From the NCBI RefSeq assembly GCF_030936135.1, contig NC_082595.1, forward strand, positions 64,098,716 through 64,162,715: a stretch of 64,000 nt of DNA, given 5' to 3'. The stretch comes from Gavia stellata (Eukaryota; Chordata; Aves; Gaviiformes; Gaviidae). This document shows positions 1 through 39,900 of the stretch, one piece after another. Numbering within the stretch: position 1 is the first letter of the stretch; each line of letters starts with the position of its first letter. The notes under the pieces were generated by a model. It saw only the letters and a list, made by a program, of their open reading frames with translations, searched no databases and had not been told where the DNA came from. The position numbers and the translations under genes were made by a program.

Positions 1-205
1 AGAATTCAGCTCCTCTAATTTTAACCAGCAAGAAGCGAGGCGTGTTGCCTAAGCGCTGGGTTCACTCTACAGTGAATGGAGGCATCTCTGGGGGGTGATT
101 CACCCCACGTGCTTTAGATGCCTCAGCTGGGTGCTGCTCAGCACTCACAGGCTTCAAATTGAGAGGGAATATTCGGAGGTGATGCTTATAGTCAAAGGGG
201 GGCAC
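1..205. other. Upstream flank, no gene recognised
   Basis: Ordinary composition with few CpGs before the CpG island begins. No exon, repeat or conserved protein segment is visible. By the human gene order the paralogue POPDC3 would lie further upstream on the same strand, but nothing of it can be seen here. Confidence 0.5.
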
Positions 206-269
206 GGAGAACAGGGCCGCCTCCCAAACCGCTGGCCCCTCATACCCCCGCCCCGCCCCGCGCACCGCA

Positions 270-283
270 CCGCCCCCTGGCGG
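270..283 (-). promoter_or_regulatory. CTCF-type motif in the BVES CpG island
   Basis: Read on the - strand, these 14 bases are CCGCCAGGGGGCGG, which fits the CTCF core CCRSYAGRKGGCRS, the looser form with a purine at position 3. Match to a motif only; occupancy is not shown. Confidence 0.5.
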
Positions 284-418
284 CCGGGCCTCGCCCGGCG
301 GCCTCGCCGCCCGCAGCCCCCCGGGGCCGGCCGGAGGCGCCTGCGCGCTGCGGCCGCCCGGTGCCGGCCCCGGAGCTGGCGCCGCCCGCAGCCTCCCGCC
401 GGCTGCTGCCTATTTTAG

Positions 419-541
419 TCACAGCGGCGGCTCGGTGCCCGCGGTGCCGGGAGCGGCAGCCTGTCCTCGTCCTGCCCGGGCGCGGAGTCCTCCGGCCGGC
501 TGGGAAACTTTTGCCAGGGCGCGGGCAGGGGCACGGGGCAG
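419..541 (+). other. BVES: Possible non-coding first exon of BVES
   Basis: A strong donor, GGGCAG|GTAAGG, lies at 541/542 inside the CpG island, just downstream of the TATA-like element at 412-418. It would join to the acceptor at 6007-6008, which places only 11 untranslated bases before the BVES ATG. The exon's left edge is a guess; other donors in this GC-rich stretch cannot be excluded. Confidence 0.4.
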
Positions 542-2524
542 GTAAGGGGCGCTCCTGCCGCCGTCTGTCGGCAGCACCGAGGTGGGGGACGGCCCTGCGG
601 CGGGGAGGCCGGCGGGCAGCGAGCGAGCGAGCGGCCGGAGGGGCGGTTTACCTGGGCGGCGGCGGCGGCGGCGGGTGCCTCCGACTGGCTGCGGGCAGCA
701 GGCGCCAGCGTCGTCGGGTCCCTCTGCCTCCGGGGCCGGGGGTCCCGCCGGCGGCGGCGGCAGGAGAGGTGGGCGCCGGGCTCCGTGCTGGACCTGCCCT
801 GCCGCCGGCGACCGGGGGGCCGCGCCCCCTGCCCTGGCCCCTGCCTTCCCCTGTCGGGGGCTCGCAGGGTTTCGCTGCGGGCGCAGCTGCCGGGCGCGGT
901 CCTGCCCGCCCCGGTCACAGCCCCGACGCGCGCCCGGGGAGCGGGGGCTCCGCTGTTGTCCTTCCCGCGGGCAGGCGCTGCCTTGGAAATGGCCCCTTGT
1001 GGGGCAAAGGGGCGGGTTGCTTGGGTTGCTTGTTTTTATTTTTTTTTTTAATGTTTCGATGGGTTCGGTGTTTGCACGTTGTGGGCTAAAATGAAGCTTC
1101 GGAGGCACGGCTGGAAAGCGGGGCTGCAGGGTGGCACTGTGCTTGCGTCCCTCACCTCGGGCTTTCTGCGCATCTCTGTGCAATGTAATCAAAACGGAGA
1201 GCGAGCTGAAACACGCTTAACAAACTTCCAGTGCCATAGTACAGCTATGCTGCTGTTATGTTGAGCGTGTGTAAGAGTATTTCTCATGGTATGGATGTTT
1301 TTGTTAACTATGCAGAATGGAAATGTTGTTAAATTTTCTCTAGAATGAAGCGTAGAGTGAGACTAACAAATTTCTGTGGTTAATGACACGTTTAATGGAA
1401 ATGAACTTGCCCCAAAGAGCATATTGAAATACATCTTTTCTTATGCCACTTTCCCATTCACTCCTACTTCATTATAAAAAGGAAATTGGTAACTTAAACT
1501 GTAATTAACTTAATTATGCTAGCACTAATAGTTTGTCTTCAGCTCACAAAAGCAAAGAAACTGACTGTCTAGATTCTCTATGAAGCTTTTGTGCTACAAG
1601 GCCATAGAAAAGTAGTTGAAGTTCTGCAGATATGATTTGAAAAAAGTAATCAAGCTTTTGTCAGTTTTTTTTCTTTAGAGTCACAAAATCCATCTACATA
1701 AATGATGGACTATAAAGTTGCAATGACTGTAAAGTTGTACAAACATATTCAAACAAAGCTTTTAGAAGCTCGCTTGAATAATGTTGAACCGTAAAGCTGT
1801 GAGATATGACTAATCTCAGTAAAGTGGATGACAAGGTGAGTGGGACACTGCATTGTCCCGTATCAGTTTGGCTCACCTGTTCTCCCACTAGAACCAACTG
1901 CTTTGAAATTTTCTTCTACGTCTATCTTCTGTGAGTGTTGTGTAGGTATACATAAAACCCCCATTTTTTTTAAAGAAATCTTTGTGTCTGAAGATTTAGG
2001 GACTAAATACTTCTGGGAATGGCTTTCAGAAGTTTGGCCTCTTGTGTAAAGATGTCCTGAGCTTAGAAAAATCCTAGAGTAAGCTGACCTCATTTATGTT
2101 CTGAGGATTTGTATTTTCAGACCTAAAAACATGATCTATTACCTTAACTGTCTATCAAATTCATGCACAAAAAAAAAATTTTAGGCTTTGTTGTTAACTA
2201 TGCTAATTTATGATAGATTTAAAGTGTCACCGACTGGAGTTTTTTTGATACTTGTTCTCTTTTTTTTCTTGTTTGGACAACAAATTGGCTTGAGTTTCCA
2301 ATCAGCTGAGTTTTCAAACTCTTAGTTTGGTAAATCTGAATCCATATGAAGGAAAAATTACTTTACTGGATATAAAAAATATTTTTAAAATTATTTGTCT
2401 TATGCTCTGTAAAGCATACATTTCAGTTGACACTATTTCCCCAGTTTTTCCAAAATTATTTGACCATGTTGGTTGCGTTTTTAACTTCTGATATTAATAC
2501 ATGTCTTTGTGTATTGAAGACTTA

Positions 2525-2550
2525 AGCATAAGACTTCAAAGTCTTATGCT
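2525..2550. repeat. Perfect inverted repeat, 12-bp arms, 2-nt spacer
   Basis: The left arm AGCATAAGACTT is followed by CA and its exact reverse complement AAGTCTTATGCT. It can form a hairpin or cruciform in intron 1. No role known. Confidence 0.9.
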
Positions 2551-5500
2551 GTATTAATCCTTAGCACACATAACCCTAAACTAAAGTTTTAACGGCCTGA
2601 TTCTGTATTTCCAAAATTAATTTTTGGCTCTTTGAGGTAGCAGAGGGTAGGAAATGATAATTGCTTGTTCATCTGTTGAACAGCAGACTTTTTGCTAATT
2701 CTTCAATGTTATTTGACAACAGTAGACGTTAGGAATAAAGAGTTGGATCTAAAAATTACAGAGTTATTATTTTGAATATTTGTCTTTCTGGTGTTACCTG
2801 TGGACAAACATTTTAGGTTAGAGCTTGTAACTCTGCCTGCCTTTTTTGTTGGTTCTTGAACAGGCTCCCTAGTTGAAATTCATGGGCAGCTCTCCTTCAG
2901 AGCCCATGTCACAATCTGTCCTTGTGTCATTTTGCAGATAGCATCAATCTGTTTCTGCCAGCTTTAAAATACCATCTTGACAGAGAGGTTCTGCAGCTTT
3001 TTACTGTTTTCCAGTACGTCAGCAGTGCTGCAATGTTTGTTTGTGAGTAGTAAGTTAAGTTCAAATGTATTCATATAAGGACGTCAAGGTATTAAAGAAA
3101 AAGCTTATAAAAAATGGACGCGGCTAGATTTAGGTTCCTAGGTTCTAATTTAGGCAGCTGAGTAGGTGGCCCAGACTTTCAAAAGCACTAAACATCCTGT
3201 TGTTACAACTGTGGACACTTTATTGTCAAAGGCTTTCAATGACTTGGTCAACGCTTGTTGGAGAAACATCTTCCCGTTGTGACAGTTTATGGCTGGTGGG
3301 TTGTGGCATCAATATCTGTGGCTAATGAGGGGAGCGGTGTTTTGGCTGGGTTGTGAAGAGCATGAGATCGTCGCGTGCCATGTAGTTGACCGGGTTTCCA
3401 GTCTTCAAACGTGTGATCCTTTGCGGCCAAGCCTTAAAGAGTAAGGTAGCCTCTATTCTCCCAAAGATACGGTACACAATTTTGCTGTTCAAAAAATCAA
3501 GCATCTGGAAAGCTTTGTGGCTTTGCAATCAGATGCAGCTGAAGTTACTTCTTGCAGCCCATTTTGGTCTTGAAATGAGTTGATGGACTTATGGCCAGTG
3601 CTGCATAGGTATGTGAGTTTGGTTGTCTTGCTCTCTTACCACGTGATGGCACATTAAGTGGTGCTTTTATTAGCAGATGACTAGGCAGTGAAAGACTGAA
3701 TGTAGAGAGAAACTCAGCTGATAACTTTTTGCAAGAGATCTAGAGATCCTGCTGTTTCAGTGTAGGGCGTTTATATTGTTCGGAAACAACGGGAGCACGA
3801 TCATGAGATGCGTGTAAGATGAGCACAAACACAGGTACCTAGAGTAAGCAATTATCTTCGGTTTATAAGCATGCTAAAATGCCGGTTCTGAAGCCTCATG
3901 CGGGCTCATGCTTTGGCTCCGTGTGTGAGTGGCTTTGTCAGGACAGTGAGGCTGCTTTCATGGCTCTCGTCACTAAATTCATGCGAAAGAGCTGAAGGAA
4001 AATAGGAGTGTGTTTGGATGGTACATGTATGATACCTGGACCATGAATTTGTTTGGGAACCATGGTTGTTGGTAACAATTTAGTGTAGAATTTGTTTATA
4101 GCAAAAGCCCACATCTTAATTAACCTTTGCAAATAACTAATGTAGGAATGAAAAGAGGAAAGTGTGCTCTTAATAAATAAGTGAATTATGTATTCTGCTA
4201 AGAATTAGATACATATAATTTTTCTTTTAAAATTATTTCTATCCAGAGACTGTGTACGCTATGTTCATGCTGGTGTTTGATCCTGCAAGATGCCTCTGCA
4301 TGTTCTGTCATGCCTTAGCTGTGACAGGCTCTGGGCATCGGAGAGGAACTACTATCAGAGGGTTGAGGTTTTCTTTCAGATTTCTTTCCTCCCACTGCTT
4401 TCAAAAGGGGTTTAAAAGACTGATTAATTTCAGAAATTGTCCAGCTTGCTTAGGCCTTGTACACAAGCTGATTGGGGGGAAGACAGTAAAAAGAATGGAT
4501 AAAACTGAAGCAACTCAAAATTTCTTCACAGCCCAAGAAGCACTTTCAAGTAACAGAGGAATGCTGAGCATACTCCAGTCTGCAGGAAATACTGAGTGTA
4601 TTAACCGTGACTCGAAAGTCTGCTGAGCAGATGAATTACATGACAGTAAGCACACACGGCAGGGACATGTGCACTGTTTCTACAGAATATATTTGAAGGC
4701 AAATCCCACCGTGTTGTGTGTTATGGAGCCTGTTTGCTTTGTGATATGTGCATATATTTCATTAACAAGACACAAGCAGAACTCCATATAATCTGTAGTG
4801 CTGCGGCAGCGGGGGACCATACCTGCCTCTCTGGAAGTGGGGTTCTCCTGTGTTTCTGACAGCCCATCTAGGAACAGTTGTGTTCCTTCAGCTGGGAACT
4901 GCTCTGGGTTGGGAAGACCTTCTGGAGTCCTTATAACACTGACTGCAGTTCCCCAGAGAGACCAGCTTTTAAGATTTTAAAGGCAATGTCTTGAAATCTT
5001 CCAGTTTCTCTCTGTAGTTTGTTTTTAATAGGAATTTTTTACTTTGTATTGGGAAGATATTTGCCCGCATTTTTTTTCTCCTAATTGGTGTGAAAGGAAA
5101 ATATGATAGATTTATTATTACAACAAAACCCTATGTATTTTTTAGATTAGAAATCAGCTTTTTTAACTGTCTTGTTTTCTCCGAGAGTTCCACATACAAC
5201 CAAAGGTCTTGCAAGCATGCTCATACTAGGTAGACCAAGTGATTTCCCTGAAAGACTGGCAACCTTGTCATTAACTTAGCAGCCTGGGCATCTCCCTTTC
5301 TGATTTGGTAGCATCTGATCAACTAGAGGAGAAACAGCAGTTTTTATTTACTGTTCTCAAAAGTGGTTTGGGTTTTTTGCCTACTCTGGTTAATCTGTGC
5401 AAGATGATATGTGGCTTAGGAGACCTCCAAATGATCCTGCAAATAAGCCAGAAGTTGAGATTGTCTTTGGTTCTGATTTTTGTATGGTTTGTTGACTTTT

Positions 5501-5642
5501 TGTTTTAATCAACCAAACACATGTGTTCCTCCTTCAAGACCTTTTTTCTCTTTCATTTCTCATCTAGGTTGTTAAGTTCTCTTAAATATTTACTTTGCCT
5601 GAGATCGTGGACCCATTCAATAAATGGTAGACCGAAATGTGA

Positions 5643-5667
5643 TTTTTTTATTTTTTTTTTTTTTTTT
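5643..5667 (+). repeat. T homopolymer tract
   Basis: Seven T, one A, then seventeen T. Low-complexity run about 340 bases before the first coding exon; likely polymorphic in length. Confidence 0.9.
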
Positions 5668-6019
5668 AATTCATGTAGGACTAGGAAGAATACATAGGAT
5701 GTTGTACTGAGGAATGACAGTCATAGTAGCTAGTGTTCAAGCAGAGTTCTTTATGTGCATATGGTCCAAAGTTTGAAACGTACCATTCTTCAAGCGTAGC
5801 ACTTAAGTGAAAGAGATAGTAAAGCATTACTGAACTATAGCTCTAGCTTACTGTTTTAAATAATTTTCAGATTTTTTTTTCTATGATTGATAATGGAAAA
5901 TATATCCTGGGAAGAGAGAAAAATAACCCCAGATCCATGTGTATGACTAATATATTTCAGTTTAATGCACAGTGATTTTTATTTTTTTCCCTTTCTCTCT
6001 CATTGCAGGAATCTCCAAG

Positions 6020-35098
<29,079 letters not shown>

Positions 35099-35766
35099 AC
35101 AGATGTGTCTTCAGGCGTATCAGAGCTTGTACAAGGCTCCAGTGCAAGAGGAAGAAGCTGGATTTGGGAGGAATCTGAAAGCTAAAACCACCTCTCCATG
35201 TTTTAATTTACCACAGCCTATGTCAGTGGCTTCTAGATGGAAATGTCACATTTTACTTTACTTCTAAATAAAATAAAATAAATAAACTCCCAGAACTTTT
35301 ATGGATTTTATTTTTGTTTTCTGGACATGGGTATTTGCTTGATTTCTACTTTGACTCTTGCCATCGTAAATTTAGTATTAAGTGTCTGACTAGCCTGAAA
35401 TTTCTAGAGACTTAGTGGAGAATATCCCCAGTTTCATTTCCGTAAGTTTCTTAGAAGCCTGTATCTTAGTGCTTTTCAGTGGGAGATTTTGAAACTATGT
35501 TTCCAAAGCCATGTTGCTGTTACTTGCCATCATTGTTGTGAGTCTCATGTGAAATAGTACGCACACTCTTCTGCACCTTTTGGTAGGTATTTGCCTCTAA
35601 TTCTGGCATTTCCCAACCTGACTGCTTGAGTCTACAATTGCAATAATGACTTCAGTTTTTCTTGGTTTAAATTTAATGTTGCTTTGCCAACTTTAACTTT
35701 TTCTTCTTTAGGTAACTGTATTACACTGAAGTCTATGGTTTTTGTTAACCTTATCCATGGAGTGAT
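35099..35766 (+). other. BVES: BVES 3' UTR (minimum) and immediate flank
   Basis: Overlapping AATAAA hexamers occur in the A-rich run at 35266-35287, starting at 35267, which would give a UTR of about 200 bases. Whether longer forms run on to or through the CR1 at 35767 cannot be told. Nothing else is recognised up to 35766. Confidence 0.55.
35267..35286 (+). terminator. BVES: BVES polyadenylation signal cluster
   Basis: Several overlapping AATAAA hexamers, about 170 bases after the BVES stop codon. The use of this cluster is inferred from position. Confidence 0.5.
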
Positions 35767-35854
35767 TCATAGAATCATAGAATGGTTTGGGTTGGAAGGG
35801 ACCTCAAAGATCATCTAGTTCCAATCCCCCTGCCATGGGCAGGGACACCTTCCA

Positions 35855-36811
35855 CTAGACCAGGTTGCTCAAAGCCCCGTCCAACCTGGCTTTGAACACT
35901 TCCAGGGATGGGGCATCCACACTTTCTCTGGGAAATCTGTTCCAGTGCCTCACCACCCTCATGGTGAAGAATTTCTTCCTGATATCTAATCTAAATCTAC
36001 CCTCTTTCAGCTTAAAGCCATTACCCCCTGTCCCATCACTACATGCCCTTGTAAAAAGTCCCTCTCCAGGTTTCCTGTAGGCCCCCTTCAGGTACTGGAA
36101 GGCTGCTAGAAGGTCTCCCTGGAGCCTTCTTTTCTCCAGGCTGAACAGCCCCAACTGTCTCATCCTGTCTTCATAGGAGAGGTGCTCCAGCCCTCTGATC
36201 GTCTTTGTGGCCCTCCTCTGGACTTGGTCCAACAGCTCCATGTCCTTCTTATGTTGGGGGCCCCAGAGCTGGACGCAGTACTCCAGGTGGGGTCTCACGA
36301 GAGCAGAGTAGAGGGGGTGAATCACCTCCCTCAGCCTGCTGGTCATGCTTCTTTTGATGCAGCCCAGGATACAGTTGGATTTCTGGGATGTAAGCATGCA
36401 CTGCTGGCTCCTGTTGAGCTTCTTGTCAACCAACACCCTCAAGTCCTTCTCCTCAGGGCTGCTCTCAATCCATTCTCTGCCCAGTCTGTATTTGTGCTTG
36501 GGATTGCCCTGACCCATGTGCAGGACACTGCACTTGGCCTCGTTGAACTTCGTGAGGTTTGCACGGGCCCACCTCTCAAGCCTGTCAAGGTCCCTTTCAA
36601 TGGCATCCCTTTCCCCCAGGCTGTCGATCGCACCACAGAGTTTGGTGTCGTTGGCAGACTTGCTGAGGGTGCACTCAATCCCACTGTCCGTGTTCCCAAC
36701 AAAAATGTGAAACAGCGCCAGTCCCAGTAACGATCCCTGAGGAACGCTGCTTATCACTGGTCTCCACTTGGACATCGAGCTGTTGACCGCAACTGTTTTG
36801 AGTGTGACCAT
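35855..36811 (-). pseudogene. CR1 reverse transcriptase C-terminal fragment (318 codons)
   Basis: Longest uninterrupted frame of copy 6. It covers the thumb and tail after the palm: SANDTKLCG in place of the catalytic FADD box, [40 protein letters not shown] and RLDIRKKFF. Upstream parts of the protein are in other frames. Not expected to be functional. Confidence 0.9.
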
Positions 36812-37481
36812 CCAGCCAATTCCTTATCCACTGAGTGGTCCATCCATCAAATCCGTGTCTCTCCAATTTAGGCACAAGGATGTCATGCGTGACAGTGTCA
36901 AATGCTTTGCCAGAGTCCAGGTAGATGATATCAATTGCTCTTCCTTTATCCAACCATGCTGTAAACCCGTCATAGAAGGCCACCAAATTTGTCAGGCATG
37001 ATTTGCCCATAGTGAAGCCATGCTGGCTGTCGCAAATCACCTCCTTATTTTCCATGTGCCTTAGCATAGTTTCCAGGACGATCTGCTCCATGACCTTGCC
37101 GGGCACATAAATAAGACTGACTGGCCTATAGTTCCCCGGGTCTTCCTTTTCTCCCTTTTTAAAAATGGGGGTTATGTTTCCCCTTTTCCAGTCAGTGGGA
37201 ACTTCACCGGACTGCCACGACTTCTTGAATATGATGGACAGTGGCTTAGCGACTTCATCTGCCAGTTCCCTCAGGACCCACAGATGCATCTCATCAGGTC
37301 CCATGGACTTGTACACCATCAGGTTCCTTAGATGGTCTTGAACCTGATCTTCTCCTACAGTGGGCGGTTCTTTATTCTCCCTGTCCCTGCCTTTGCCTTC
37401 TGTGACTTGGGCAGTGTGGCTTGAGCACTTGCCAGTAAAGACTGAGGCAAAAAAGTTGTTGAGTACCTCAGCCTTCTCCAT
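36675..37481 (-). pseudogene. CR1 reverse transcriptase palm fragment (268 codons)
   Basis: Part of copy 6 upstream of the 318-codon fragment, in a different frame, overlapping it by 137 bases. Contains [31 protein letters not shown] and [11 protein letters not shown]. Confidence 0.9.
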
Positions 37482-38128
37482 ATCACGGGTAAGCAGGTCT
37501 CCATTTCCTTCTGGAGAGGGCCCACGTTTTCCCTGGTCTTCCTTTTATCACCAATGTACCTACAGAAGCTTTTCTTGTTGCCCTTGACCTTCCTAGCCAG
37601 ACTTAGTTCTATCAGGGCTTTAGCTTTCCTTACCTGATCCCTGGCTGCATGGACAATTTCTCTGTATTCCTCCCGGGCTACCTGTCTGCTTCCACCCTCT
37701 GAAGGCTTCCTTTTTGTGTTTGAGCTTGCCCAGGAGCTCCTTGTTCACCCCTGCCCGCCTCCTGGTGTTTTTGCCTGACTTCCTCTTTGTTCGGATGCAT
37801 TGTTCCTGAGCTTGGAGGAGGTGATCCTTCAACACTACCCAGCATTCTTGGGCCCCATCTTCCCTCCAGGGCTTTATCCCATGGTACTCTACCAAGCAGA
37901 TGCCTGAAGAGGCTGAAGTCTGCTCTCCTGAAGTCCACGGTAGTGAGCTTGCTGTGCGCCTTCCTCAGTGCCCTGAGGATCTTGAACTCCATCATTTCAT
38001 CATCACTGCAGCCAAGGCTGCCCTTGAGGTTCACGTTCTTCACCAGCCCCTTCTTGTTGGTGAGAACAAGGTCTAGCATAGCACCTCTCCTCGTTGGCTC
38101 CTCTATCACTTGGAGAAGGAAGTTATCA

Positions 38129-38668
38129 TCAATGCAATTCCAGGAACCTCCTGGATTGCTTATGATCTGCTGTGTTGTCCCTCCAACAGATATTGGGGTG
38201 GTTGAAGTCCCCCATGAGGACCAGGGCTTGTGAACGTGAGGCTGCTCCTGTTTGTCTATGGAGGGCCTCATCCTCTTGGTCTTCCTGGTCAGGTGGCCTG
38301 TAGCAGACCCCCACTATAATGTTACCTGTCTCTACCCTCCCTTTAATCCTGACCCATAAGCTCTCGGTTGGCTCCTCATCCATTCCCAGATGGAGGTCCA
38401 TGCACTCCAGCTCGTCATTGACATAGAGGGTGACACCCCCTCCTTGTCTCCCCTGCCTGTCCTTCCTAAAGAGCCTGTATCCTTCCATTCCAACACTCCA
38501 GTCACAGGAGCCACCCCACCACATCTCTGTGATGCCAATAGGATTACAGCCCTGCAGGTGTGCGCATGTTTCTAACTCGTCTTGTTTACTCCTCATGCTA
38601 CATGTGCTTGCATTGAGCTCTTCTGGATTAACCTTTCCACACAGCCATAGGTGAGGCACAAATAACAC
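38129..38668 (-). pseudogene. CR1 endonuclease (EEP) fragment
   Basis: N-terminal part of the copy 6 ORF2 product. Features of the exonuclease-endonuclease-phosphatase fold are visible: ITEMWW (metal-ligand Glu region), GGGVTLYVND, VRIKG, VCYRPPDQED and LMGDFNHP. The first ~20 residues do not look like CR1 and mark the element's broken 5' end. Confidence 0.85.
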
Positions 38669-39839
38669 GATGTAGGAAATTCAATTCAAACCTCAAAACT
38701 GGGTAGCTGCAAGTACAGTAAAGCACAGTCTCATAATGGGAGGCATTGGGAAGCCTTTATAAGAGGCACTTGTAGCAGTCCTGTCAGTGATATGTGGAGA
38801 CACGTAGATGGCAGCTGTCCTACTGTGCTTTGACAATTCTTGAAATTTGTTATACAACAAATAGTATATTTTAACTAAACAAAACAGAAAGTAGTAAATT
38901 CCATTTATTGAATTGCACAAAACTCTGCTACATACAATAATAGCAGATTGGCGTAAACTCTCAAGCAGTCAGAGGTGTCAGAGTCTGGGTTTTGCTGGTT
39001 TGTGCCATTCCATTTTATTTCTAAAATTTACCCTGACAAAGTATCCTTGAATCAGCCTGCATCTGATTTATAGAACCCATTTATTCCCTCATCAAAAGCT
39101 CGTGCAATATCAAAAGGCGCAGTTAAATGACTGGAAGTTTGACCCACATCATCAGTGTTCCTGGTTCTGTGAATTTAAATCCAGTGTTTAATATTGCATC
39201 AATATGTCTCGTAGTTCGGTCAGTTTTGCATTATTAAAAATGTCTCACTGAGGTGAGACATACTTACTAATTTGTATAAATAGATGTAAAATATCTTTAT
39301 GCCACACATGCAAAAGAGAACACATTGGCTTCTGTTGGAGTTGATGTAGTTTATCATCTAAATCTGATTAATGTTATGAAAGTCTTCATAGGTAGAAAAT
39401 AGGAAGTCCTCCTGCAGCTGTTGTGCACAAGTGTTAGTTGGAACAGCTTTTAAAACCACTGGTTTGATAAACCAAAATGATAGGTAAGATCAGTTGTAAG
39501 TCTGCTGGGGTACAACTGTGATTCAGCAACTAAAACATAAATGCATATTTAAAATTATACCAGATTTATAGTAGCTGACTGTCAAATACTAGCAACTGAA
39601 GAGATTACACCAATCAAAGATTCAGTAGGCAGCAAGAAAACGGAATATATTAGAAAAATGTGGAACATTCTCTGTGCAATAAAATGCACACCAAAGGAGA
39701 AGTATGTATTCTCGTAAGTCCAGCAACTGCTTGGTGTAAAGATTAAACCTGAGTTTTCTGATGTCCTGTTTCTTTATTAAAAAGAAGGATACTTGCAGAA
39801 CATTTCAATAGGATAAATTATAGTAATATAAACTTATTT

Positions 39840-39900
39840 AGGTTGAGACCTCTGCAGGTCATCTTATCCAGCCTCCTGCTCAAAGCAGGGTCAACTTCCA
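39840..39900 (-). mobile_element. Short CR1 3'-end remnant
   Basis: About 60 bases resembling the CR1 tail (GGTTGAGACCTCTGCAGGTC, then CTGCTCAAAGCAGGGTCAAC). Flanks are not CR1-like. Confidence 0.7.

Larger units (their letters stand above)
210..1010 (+). promoter_or_regulatory. BVES: CpG island, probable BVES promoter
   Basis: About 800 bases are very G+C-rich with dense CpGs, ending sharply near 1010, after which the DNA becomes AT-rich. GC boxes (CCCCGCCCCG type) lie near 247-261, and a TATA-like TATTTTA lies at 412-418. The first coding exon of BVES begins 5.5 kb downstream with an acceptor, so a non-coding first exon must lie upstream; this is the only CpG island 5' of the gene. Long open frames here on both strands come from scarcity of stop codons in GC-rich DNA. 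The promoter assignment is inferred from position and composition; the start site is not defined. Confidence 0.75.
542..6008 (+). other. BVES: BVES intron 1
   Basis: AT-rich DNA from the probable donor at 542 to the acceptor CTCTCATTGCAG ending at 6008, which is preceded by a long pyrimidine tract. It holds a perfect palindrome at 2525-2550 and a T-run at 5643-5667. I see no interspersed repeat or conserved coding segment; the short open frames here have no recognisable content. Confidence 0.6.
35767..38660 (-). mobile_element. CR1 LINE, nearly full ORF2 region (copy 6)
   Basis: The 3' end carries two tail units (TCATAGAATCATAGAATGG). Reading the - strand from 38668: an endonuclease domain (WWGGSCDWSVGMEGYRLFRKD, GVCYRPPDQED, LMGDFNHPNI), its end and linker (38271-37678), palm region (37481-36675, with [41 protein letters not shown]) and tail (36811-35855, 318 codons). 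About four frames are needed, so a few frameshifts are present. The catalytic box reads SAND, as in copy 3. The first catalytic motif also differs (LDSGKAFD). It lies 668 bases behind the BVES stop, antisense to BVES. Confidence 0.95.

Noticed and set aside
361-1192. Several 167-257 codon frames on both strands at the left end
   Set aside because: They overlap one another in the CpG island, are Pro/Arg/Gly/Ala-rich in every frame and reflect scarcity of stops in G+C-rich DNA.
4252-4626. 124-codon + strand frame in BVES intron 1
   Set aside because: No recognisable motif, no flanking exons, chance length.
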